Shown one piece after another: positions 8,942-16,382 of a stretch of 64,000 bases of DNA. The number at the start of each line of letters is the position of its first letter. The first letter of the stretch is position 1. The translations under genes were made by a program, and so were the position numbers. The notes below the pieces were generated by a model, which was not told the DNA's origin, searched no databases, and saw only the letters and a list, made by a program, of their open reading frames with translations. This stretch comes from Pseudomonadota bacterium (lineage in GTDB: Bacteria; Verrucomicrobiota; Verrucomicrobiia; Limisphaerales; SXTU01), in contig RFVF01000005.1 in NCBI GenBank assembly GCA_009922615.1, positions 41,842 through 105,841 on the forward strand. The letters are read 5' to 3'.

Positions 8942-11174
8942 ATGTTCGTCGGAATTCCGTCAGTCAACCGGTGCGTGCTCGGGTTTGTGTCTGGGTTCAT
9001 CGCCTGCGTCGGCTCCTTGTCCGCCGCCGCCCCGGACTTCAAGGGCACCGTCGTCCCGTTCCTGAAAAAGCACTGTTACGAGTGCCACGGGGAAAAAACG
9101 AAGAAGGCGGATCTCGACCTGACCAAGTTCAAGGACGACGCCAACATTCTCAAGGAGCACAAACACTGGAAAAGCGTTCTCCAGCAGGTCAACTCCGGCG
9201 AGATGCCGCCGAAGAAAAAGCCGCAGCCTTCGCCGCAGGAACTGACCGCCTTGAATTCCGCCATCGAAAACGCATTCACCCTCGCGGAAAAAAAGACTCC
9301 GCCCGATCCCGGCCGCGTGACGGTTCGGCGGCTCAACCGCACGGAATACAACAGCACTGTCCGCGATCTTGTGAACTTGGATTTCAATCCCACCGAGGAT
9401 TTCCCGGCTGACGACATCGGCTACGGGTTCGACAACATCGGCGACGTGCTTTCGATTTCGCCCGTCCATATGGAGCGCTACCTCGCGGCGGCCGAGAGCA
9501 TTGCCGCCCGCGCGATCGTCCTGAACCGGCTCAACGGCGCACAAATGACGGGGTGGCGCCGTCCGCGCCGGCGTGACCAACGCCCCCGATGCCGCGCCCG
9601 TCAAGATGGCCCTGATCGTGGACGAGGTGGAGAAGCAGTCCGTCACCGTCACCGCGCCGATCAAGAAGTGGGAGAACTTCGAGGTGACCCTGAACCTGCC
9701 GGCGGGAGAGCACACCTTCAGCATCAAGTATCTCAACCCCGTCACTAGCGGCACTACGAACCGCATGTTGTTCGTGCAGCAATTCCAAGTGATCGGCCCG
9801 TCCGACACCCGGCCTGAGTTCCAGCAGCGCATAGGCGCGCGGTTTGTCAACACCCCTGCCGATCGCAAACTCCGCGATTTCACACAGTGGTTTCTCCTGC
9901 ACGCCTTCCGCCGCCCGCCCACTCCGGCCGAGATGGACCGTTATCTAAAGGTGGCCGAGGCTGCCTCCGTGCAGGCTACGAACCGCTGGGAAGCTGGCGC
10001 GCAGCAGCTCCTCAAGGTTGTGCTCTGCTCGCCCAAATTCCTCTTCCGCGTTGAGCAAGATTCGCTTCCGCGTTACCCCGGCGCGCATCCGCTGGATGAG
10101 TTTCAACTCGCTTCGCGCCTGAGTTATTTCCTCTGGGGCACGATGCCGGACGATGAGTTGCTCAACCTTGCCGGCAAGAACCAGCTCACGTCCGGACTGG
10201 AATCACAAGTCCGCCGGATGTTGAAGGATCCCCGCGCCGAGTCGCTAACGACCAGCTTTGCACTCCAATGGCTCCAACTCCAGCGCCTCTCGACCTTTGC
10301 ACCGGACAACAAGCTGTTCCCCAGCTTCGACGAACGTCTCCGTCGCGCGATGCTGCGCGAGACGCAGCTCTTCTTTGGGGAAATCGTCCGCGAGGACCGC
10401 AGCGTTCTGGATCTGGTGGATGCGAATTACACTTACCTCAATGAAGCCCTAGCCAAGCACTACGGCATCGCCGACACCGCCGGCAACGCGCTGTATCAGA
10501 AGAAGACCAAGCCCGACGGCAAGCCGATTCCGCGCGATCAGTTTGTGCGCGTTTCCCTTGCCGGTTCCGAGCGCGGAGGCCTGCTGACGCAAGCCAGCAT
10601 TCTCACCGTCACCTCGAATCCCACGCGCACCTCGCCCGTGAAGCGTGGCAAATGGGTGCTCGAACAAATTCTCGGCACGCCGCCGCCGCCGCCGCCGCCC
10701 AACGTCCCGGAACTCGACCAGCAGAAGAAGCTCACCGGCACGCTCCGCCAACGCATGGAGCAGCATCGGGAGAACCCGAGTTGCGCCAACTGCCACAAGC
10801 AGATGGATGCCTTGGGTTTCGCCTTCGAAAACTACGACGCCGTCGGCCGCTACCGCACGAAGGATGCGGAGGGAAACATCGATCCCTCCGGCACGTTACC
10901 CGACGGCAAGACGTTCAACGGCCCCGCCGAACTGAAGACCATCCTCAAGGCGAAGAAGGAACTCGTCGTGCGCAATCTCGCGGAAAAACTGCTCACCTAC
11001 GGCATCGGGCGCGGCCTTGAATTTCACGACAACCGTGCGCTGAATCAAATCTGCGACCAAGCCGCCCGCTCCGATTACAAGTTCTCCGCCCTCATCACTT
11101 CAATCGTGAAGAGCGACCCCTTCCGTCTCCGTCGCGGGATGGAGTTGGTGAAGCAGCAGGAATCCGGGCAATAA
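8942..11174 (+). pseudogene. DUF1592/DUF1588-type planctomycete cytochrome gene, frameshifted and internally short
   Basis: The 5' part (8942 to about 9550) encodes a signal peptide, a Cys-rich PSD1-like heme motif (CYECH) and the DUF1587 motif RRLNRTEYNSTVRDL. The rest, with DUF1595, DUF1592 (ASRLSYFLWGTMPDDEL), DUF1588 (TSNPTRTSPVKRGKWVL, CANCHKQMDALG) and DUF1585, continues in another frame. Removing one G from the G4 run at 9550-9553 would join the frames (TGGAVRAGVTNAPD). Even so, the junction lacks most of the ligand-binding-like module present in the intact paralogue at 31608-34793. The usual DUF1552 partner gene is absent. A single-base sequencing error is possible, but the missing segment suggests real decay. 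Confidence 0.75.
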
Positions 11175-11204
11175 AAATCCCCGCCTCCTCACGAAGGCGG
11201 GGAT
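11172..11204 (-). terminator. Rho-independent terminator of the exported peroxiredoxin gene
   Basis: ATCCCCGCCT (11177-11186) and AGGCGGGGAT (11195-11204) form a perfect 10-bp stem. On the minus strand it is followed by a run of five T, directly after the stop of the peroxiredoxin gene at 11224. On the plus strand no T tract follows, so it probably serves the minus strand. Confidence 0.85.
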
Positions 11205-11223
11205 GGGTGATGGGAAATGCGGC

Positions 11224-11766
11224 TTAGTGCTTCGCGGCCACGCCGAGTTCCTTCAGCTTGGCGGCGATGTCGGTGGCCGCCGTGGCTGGCTTTACTGCCT
11301 TGTCCACGAACAGGATTTTGCCGTCCTTGCCGATGTAGTAGGTCCAGCGCGAGGCCATGCCCTTTTCGTTCAGCACGCCAAACGCCTTGGCCGTGTCCTT
11401 GGTCGGATCACTCAAGATCGCGTAATCCAAGTCCAGGGACTTCGCGAAGGCGGCGTTGCCTTTCTCGCCTTCGACTGCGTCCACGCTGGCGGTGAAGTAG
11501 GCCACGTCGAACTTTTTCAATGCGGAACCCTCGGCTTTGAGGTGTTTGCACTCGGCCGTGCAGCCGGTGGTGAAGGCTTTTGGAAACCACGCGACGACGA
11601 CGGCTTGCTTGCCTTTGAAGTCGGCGAGGTTGTAGGTCTTGCCGTCGCTGCCCTGAAGTTTGAAGTTCGGGGCGGGATCGCCGGCCTTGAGATCAGCCGC
11701 GACAGCGGTCATGCCCGCGAAGGCAAATCCGGCCACGGCGGCGCAGAGGAGGGAGAGGGTTTTCAT
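11224..11766 (-). CDS. Exported peroxiredoxin (AhpC/TSA, BCP-like)
   Basis: The 180-residue protein starts with a signal peptide ending in AVAA (about residue 24), so it should act in the periplasm. The thioredoxin fold carries the peroxidatic Cys69 in KAFTTGCTAECK and a second Cys at 73, a CxxxC-like spacing of the BCP/PrxQ group. It reduces hydroperoxides with a thiol donor. The gene lies 34 bases downstream of a second, cytosolic-type peroxiredoxin on the same strand, so the two probably form one oxidative-stress operon that ends at the terminator at 11172-11204. Confidence 0.88.
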   Translation of the reverse strand: MKTLSLLCAAVAGFAFAGMTAVAADLKAGDPAPNFKLQGSDGKTYNLADFKGKQAVVVAWFPKAFTTGCTAECKHLKAEGSALKKFDVAYFTASVDAVEGEKGNAAFAKSLDLDYAILSDPTKDTAKAFGVLNEKGMASRWTYYIGKDGKILFVDKAVKPATAATDIAAKLKELGVAAKH

Positions 11767-11800
11767 GGTGCTGACAAGGACGGCGCGGAGCCGTCGCAGG

Positions 11801-12280
11801 TTACTTGAGCTTGGCCAGCACTTCCTTCACAGCGGCGAAGTTCGGCAGATCCTTCACGGTCGTCGTTTGCTCGCTGTATTGCACGACGCCAGCCTTGTCC
11901 ACGACGAAGGCCGCGCGGGCGCTGACCGCTCCGAAGCCGGCGAGGTCGGGGAGGAGCACACCGTAATCAGCAGCGGTCTTCTTGTTCAAATCGCTGGCGA
12001 TGGTGATGCCGATCTTGTGCTGGTTGGCCCATGCTTCCTGCGCGAACGGACTGTCCACGCTAATGGCGATCACGTCGGCGTTGAGGCCGGAGTAGGCAGC
12101 GAGGCCAGCAGTGATGTCGCACATCTCCGTGGTGCACACGCCGGTGAAGGCGAGCGGGAAGAAGAGGATGACCGTGTTCTTCTTGCCGAAATTGGCGGAG
12201 AGCTTCACGTCGTTGACGCCGCTGGCGTTCTTGGACTTGAGGGTGAAATCAGGGGCTTTGGTTCCGACTGCGATGGGCAT
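11801..12280 (-). CDS. Peroxiredoxin (AhpE/thioredoxin-dependent type)
   Basis: This 159-residue protein lacks a signal peptide and has the AhpC/TSA fold. FFPLAFTGVCTTEMC holds the peroxidatic Cys49, plus Cys54, and the Pro-x3-Thr environment of the active site. It should reduce peroxides in the cytosol. It is first in a two-gene run with the exported peroxiredoxin. Upstream on the coding strand lies a short AT-richer stretch (about 12300-12340) where the promoter would be, although no clear hexamers can be named. Subfamily assignment is by motif only. Confidence 0.88.
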   Translation of the reverse strand: MPIAVGTKAPDFTLKSKNASGVNDVKLSANFGKKNTVILFFPLAFTGVCTTEMCDITAGLAAYSGLNADVIAISVDSPFAQEAWANQHKIGITIASDLNKKTAADYGVLLPDLAGFGAVSARAAFVVDKAGVVQYSEQTTTVKDLPNFAAVKEVLAKLK

Positions 12281-12399
12281 AGTGTTTTTCTAGTTTTGGG
12301 TTGAGCAACCGACGGGCGGACATATACGGCTCGACTTGGGGGTGTGTCAAATGACGATTCCTTCGTCGCCTTCGCCCGCTCCCGTTCCTGCGCCTCGGC

Positions 12400-13110
12400 T
12401 CAAGCTTCCGGCGTCAGCGGAATCTCCGTGCGCAAATGGACGCGCACCGCGTGCTGGCAGCGGTAAATCACGTAGCCCACGCCACTGCCAAATCCCCCGC
12501 CGAACAGCACTCCCCAGCCGAGCTGCGACAACAGCACCCGTTGCTCGCGGTTCAGCATTTCGCCAAACAGACGTGCCCCGCCGTCGCCGGGCACCCAGCG
12601 CCACCAGACTTCGCCGACGAAATACCCGAGGGCATTGAGGACCACCAGCACGGTGGCCGCGCGCAAGCATTCCCGCTCCGCGCCGAACCCAGCCACCAAC
12701 ACACCTGCCATCGCCAGCGAGCCGAGCACGGCCCCGGCCACTTCTGCGGCGAGGGTCCCGTGCAATCCGAACCACGCGCCAGTCCACACGACCGAGTAGG
12801 CGGTGAACGCCACTGTAAACAGCGCGTAAATCCGCCGTGTCCCGCCCGGCCCGATCACGAGCTGGCCGAAAACCGCGCCCGCCAGGCCGATGAAGACCAG
12901 CGCGCAGGCCGCGTAGAGCCCGCCCTCGCCGATGGCCTTGCCCAGCTCGCGTCCGCCCAGCGCCCACACGGCGAACGCCGCTAGGCCAACCAACCCGAAG
13001 CCGACGCCACCGATGAACAGCGACTGGCGCAGCGTCGGCACGGATGGAGCCACGGCTTCGGCTGCCACGCGGCTGAGGATGCTTTCCGTCTCGAGGCCAA
13101 ACAGATTCAT
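12400..13110 (-). CDS. Six-helix integral membrane protein, function unknown
   Basis: The 236-residue product has about six hydrophobic segments rich in Gly, Ala, Val and Phe, with a charged loop (VPGDGGARLFGEMLNREQR) between the last two. I do not recognise a family or catalytic motif. Its start ATG at 13110 overlaps, as ATGA, the stop of a short upstream frame (13107-13211). The divergent neighbour is a TPR/beta-barrel protein, and a shared envelope role is possible but unproven. Confidence 0.65.
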   Translation of the reverse strand: MNLFGLETESILSRVAAEAVAPSVPTLRQSLFIGGVGFGLVGLAAFAVWALGGRELGKAIGEGGLYAACALVFIGLAGAVFGQLVIGPGGTRRIYALFTVAFTAYSVVWTGAWFGLHGTLAAEVAGAVLGSLAMAGVLVAGFGAERECLRAATVLVVLNALGYFVGEVWWRWVPGDGGARLFGEMLNREQRVLLSQLGWGVLFGGGFGSGVGYVIYRCQHAVRVHLRTEIPLTPEA

Positions 13111-13211
13111 CGCCCGCCAGCTTGCGCGAGCGTGGGGTTCCGCGCAACCCAGCCGTGGAAACTGGCTTCGAGTAGAATGAGCGCTTGGCTTTCGGCTTGC
13201 CGAGAGGTCAT
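13107..13211 (-). CDS. Possible 34-residue coupled leader peptide
   Basis: A short frame beginning MTSRQAESQALILLEASF ends in a TGA that overlaps the start of the six-helix membrane protein as ATGA, the overlap style used throughout this genome. That coupling is the only evidence, since no strong ribosome-binding site is visible. It could be a chance frame. Confidence 0.3.
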   Translation of the reverse strand: MTSRQAESQALILLEASFHGWVARNPTLAQAGGR

Positions 13212-13269
13212 CGGATGATAGTTTCGGCGCACCCTGCGAACGCCGAAGCCGCAGGACGCAGGAACCCCG

Positions 13270-15471
13270 ATGCCAATTCTGCCGCGCGCCATAGCTAGTT
13301 CAGTTCAACCGCCACCCTTGGCTGTGCTTGCATTCGCCGCTGCCCGCCGTCGCCTTTTTGCCCTCTGTCTGGGTGCCACATTCGTTGTGGGCGATTCCAT
13401 TCTCGCGCAATCACCACGGGTTCCTGTGCAGCCCATCGGCAGTTCCTCGGCCACGATCAGGGCCGGTAGCGAAGACCCCGAAACGTTGCGCGTTCGTGCC
13501 GACGCGTTGGCCAAGCGCGGCCAGATCGGCGAAGCCCTGAACCTCACGCGGCGATTGCTCAAGCTCGATCCCGGCAGCGCGCAGGATCGGTTGACCGAGG
13601 CGCAATATCTCGCATGGCTCGGTCGCACTGCCTCCGCAGGAGAACGCTATCGGCGGTTGATGCAGGAAAATTCCACTGATGCCGCCGCCGCTGAAGGCTA
13701 CGGCAACACGCAGCTTTGGCGCAGCAACTGGCGCGAGGCGCAGGCCGCTTACGCCAATGCCATCAATGCTTCCAGCGCGGACAACGTCTCGGCCCAGCTT
13801 GGCTTCCAGCGTGCGCTGCTCGCCGCCGGCCACGCGACCCCCGCCTACCGTCAGGCGCTCGAGTTGGATCGCCGCACCGGCCGTCAGGACGCGGAGGTCG
13901 GCCTGTTCCTCGCATCCATTCACGGTGCGGTGGATGATGATGACGCGGCCTTTCAGTTGGCCGGCCGTCGGACGACGGATCCCGACGTGCAAGTGCGGCA
14001 GACCACATTTCTCGCCCAGCGCCTCATCCAACGCGGTCGCAAGGAAGAAGGTTTGAACCTCATGGCCTCCTTTGCCGAACGGCACGCGCAGAGCTACAAC
14101 GCGCTCGTCGCCGCCGGGGAAGTATTCACCGTCGCGCATGAATCTGATGGCGCGCGCGAATTCCTCGACCGTGCCACGCAACTCGCTCCCGATCGCGACG
14201 AGGCGCCGCTCGCACTCGCCCGGCTCGCGCGCCAACGGGGCAAGTCCCGTGACAGCCTCGCGCTTTACGAAGGCGTCGTGGCGCGCAACCCGGAGTCGTT
14301 GCCCGGCTGGCTTGGCGTCGCTGATCTCGCTCAGATGCGCGGTGATTTGAACCGCGCGTGGCAGGCCTTGGACTCGGCGCAGCACATTGCTCCGGGCTCG
14401 GCTTTGATTTACCGAGAACGGCTCAAGATCAGTTTCCGCGAGCACGATGCCGACACCTTCAGCGCGGTGCTGGGTGATTACCATCGCACCCAACCGGCGG
14501 ATGTGTGGCCCGAGCTGTGGGTGCAAAAATGGGCCGATGCCCACGGCGGCGATGTGAATGTCGCCGCGCTCGAAGCCCTCCTTGATCCGCTCGCTCCCGA
14601 GTCCACCGGCGAAGCTCTTCGCATGATCCGGCGGCACTCCGGCCTGTCGTTGCAGCAGGCCGCCGCGCGCGTGCCCGCCGCGCCGGGCGTGGAGTTGCAG
14701 GAAGCTGCGCAGACCAAGCTCGGCAAACAGGTCCGCGCCGCCGATCCCAGCATCATCGGTGTGAGCACGGGCTATGAGTTCGCGACGCTCCACGACACCA
14801 CCGGCGCGGGCGCGCATCTGCAAGCGTGGCACGAGGGCTATGTCGCGGCCTACTGGCGGCGGCAACTGGGCATGAGCGTCTCGGGCGAGTTCCGCAGCTT
14901 CTCGCGCTTCGGTCAGGTGGCGAATCAAATGCTCTTGGGCTGGAACACCCACGTCACCCCGAGTTGGATCGTTGGCCTCGAAGCCGGCGGGGCGCTCAAC
15001 GGCGGCTACATCCCGCGTTGGCGCGTAGGGGCGCGCACGGAATACTTTTTCAACGAGCAATTCTCCACCGACCTCAGCGTGAGCCATCTGCGCTTCGCGG
15101 ATGAACCCGTCCTGCAAGTCGTCCCCGGCGTCCGCTGGCAATGGCATCCGCAGTGGTCCTCCTACGCGCGGATGTATGTGACGCACGACGAGCCCAAGGG
15201 CGGGCAGGTGAACACCGGGTTTGCCGGCCTCGTGGGCACGACGTGGGAGTTCACGCCCCTCTCCTCGGTCAGCGTCAGCTATGCGCTGGGCAGCGAGAAC
15301 GCCACCCAGCTCATCAAGGGCCTCATCGGCGAGAAGAATTTTCAAAGCGTGGGCGTGGACTTCAAGTGGGGCATCAACGAGCACCTGAGCGTGCAACCCA
15401 CCTACCGCTACGAGACGCACAACCTCTTCGACCTCCACGCCATCGGCCTGAACCTGCAACTGCGCTACTAG
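13270..15471 (+). CDS. TPR-repeat protein with C-terminal outer-membrane beta-barrel
   Basis: The 733-residue product has a Sec-type leader whose hydrophobic core is LFALCLGATFVV. It continues with repeated TPR-like helices (about residues 65-450, such as GEALNLTRRLLKLDPGS). From about residue 495 the C-terminal 240 residues alternate polar and aromatic residues in a YaiO/BcsC-like barrel pattern, ending in LNLQLRY. Such proteins export or dock exopolysaccharide, or act as periplasm-spanning scaffolds. No polysaccharide synthase is adjacent, so the substrate is unknown. The start could also be a little downstream, but the leader supports this one. Confidence 0.75.
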   Translation: MPILPRAIASSVQPPPLAVLAFAAARRRLFALCLGATFVVGDSILAQSPRVPVQPIGSSSATIRAGSEDPETLRVRADALAKRGQIGEALNLTRRLLKLDPGSAQDRLTEAQYLAWLGRTASAGERYRRLMQENSTDAAAAEGYGNTQLWRSNWREAQAAYANAINASSADNVSAQLGFQRALLAAGHATPAYRQALELDRRTGRQDAEVGLFLASIHGAVDDDDAAFQLAGRRTTDPDVQVRQTTFLAQRLIQRGRKEEGLNLMASFAERHAQSYNALVAAGEVFTVAHESDGAREFLDRATQLAPDRDEAPLALARLARQRGKSRDSLALYEGVVARNPESLPGWLGVADLAQMRGDLNRAWQALDSAQHIAPGSALIYRERLKISFREHDADTFSAVLGDYHRTQPADVWPELWVQKWADAHGGDVNVAALEALLDPLAPESTGEALRMIRRHSGLSLQQAAARVPAAPGVELQEAAQTKLGKQVRAADPSIIGVSTGYEFATLHDTTGAGAHLQAWHEGYVAAYWRRQLGMSVSGEFRSFSRFGQVANQMLLGWNTHVTPSWIVGLEAGGALNGGYIPRWRVGARTEYFFNEQFSTDLSVSHLRFADEPVLQVVPGVRWQWHPQWSSYARMYVTHDEPKGGQVNTGFAGLVGTTWEFTPLSSVSVSYALGSENATQLIKGLIGEKNFQSVGVDFKWGINEHLSVQPTYRYETHNLFDLHAIGLNLQLRY

Positions 15472-15525
15472 CGCAGCTTGCCGCCTCTTGCTTGTAATTC
15501 TAATTTTATCCCGCTCCGCTTTCCC

Positions 15526-16275
15526 ATGTCCTCCGACCTCATCCTCGTCACCGGCGCGGCCGGCCGTGTCGGCCAGGCCGTCGTGCGGGAACTCCTCGCG
15601 CGCGGCGAACGCTTGCGAGCCTTTGACCGCGTGCCCACGCCGGGCGTGGCGGACTCGCACGTCGGCAATCTCACCGATGCCGCTGCCGTCCGCCGCGCTG
15701 TCGAGGGCGCACACGCCGTCATCCACCTCGCCGCCACGCCTGACGATGCTGACTTCCTGACCGACCTGTTGCCGAACAACATCATCGGGCTCCATCACGT
15801 CATGGAAGCCACGCGCCTCGCGGGTGCGAAGCGCCTCGTCCTCGCCAGCAGCGGCCAGGTGAACTGGTGGCAGCGTGAACGCGGCGAGATCCCGATTTGT
15901 CCCGAGCATCCGCTCACCCCGCGCTACTGGTATGCCGCCGCGAAAGTCTTCGCCGAATCCATCGGCCAGGGCTTTGCGGAGACGCACGGCCTGAGCGTGA
16001 TCGCCGCGCGGCTTGGCTGGTGCCCGCGTCCGGGGCAGGAGGCGGAATTCGCTTCTTACGACTGGGCCCGGGACGTTTACCTCAGCCCCGGCGACGCCGG
16101 GACCTTCTTCCACGCCGCTGTGAAAGCCCCGCTCACGATCCGCTACATCGCGCTCAACGCCTTCAGCCGCCCGGTGAACGTGACGCACTTCGACCTCTCG
16201 TTGACCAAGCAAGTGCTCGGTTGGGAACCGCGCGAGCAATGGCCCACTGGGATGCTGACGGCGGCTCGGATGTAG
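15526..16275 (+). CDS. NAD-dependent epimerase/dehydratase (uronate dehydrogenase-like SDR)
   Basis: This 249-residue Rossmann protein starts at the ATG at 15526, directly before LILVTGAAGRVGQAVVREL, the GxxGxxG dinucleotide loop. Extended-SDR marks include DRVPTPGV for the acidic NAD-selecting end of beta 2, HLAATPDD, SSGQVNWW and the catalytic YxxxK in YAAAKVFAE. Size and pattern fit uronate dehydrogenases and small sugar-nucleotide epimerases, which oxidise or isomerise sugars with NAD. A sugar role suits the carbohydrate-rich PVC context, but the substrate is not determined. Confidence 0.82.
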   Translation: MSSDLILVTGAAGRVGQAVVRELLARGERLRAFDRVPTPGVADSHVGNLTDAAAVRRAVEGAHAVIHLAATPDDADFLTDLLPNNIIGLHHVMEATRLAGAKRLVLASSGQVNWWQRERGEIPICPEHPLTPRYWYAAAKVFAESIGQGFAETHGLSVIAARLGWCPRPGQEAEFASYDWARDVYLSPGDAGTFFHAAVKAPLTIRYIALNAFSRPVNVTHFDLSLTKQVLGWEPREQWPTGMLTAARM

Positions 16276-16336
16276 GGCAGCGCGTCCCGCCTGTCTGCTG
16301 ACTTCACTTTCCGCTCAAGCGGCTTGTTTCAAATGG

Positions 16337-16360
16337 AGGTCAGGCAAGATGCGCTGACCT
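16337..16360. repeat. Hairpin between convergent genes (REP-like)
   Basis: AGGTCAG (16337-16343) pairs with CTGACCT (16354-16360) around a 10-base loop between the convergent epimerase and hydrolase genes. The GGTCAGGC core is shared with the palindromes at 47756 and 48303. There is no T tract, so it looks more like a dispersed palindrome than a classic terminator. Confidence 0.5.
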
Positions 16361-16382
16361 ACGCAGCGCTCAGGCCGGCAGT

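Noticed and set aside
10678..10702. CCG trinucleotide run in the DUF1588 part, considered as a CRISPR or microsatellite signal
   Set aside because: It encodes the poly-Pro linker common to DUF1588 proteins, and the intact paralogue has a similar stretch near 34300. There is no repeat-spacer pattern anywhere in the window.
13411..16239. Minus-strand frame of 942 codons across the TPR/barrel and epimerase genes
   Set aside because: It is an antisense shadow caused by high GC at third positions. The plus-strand proteins have a clear signal peptide, TPR helices, barrel and Rossmann motifs.
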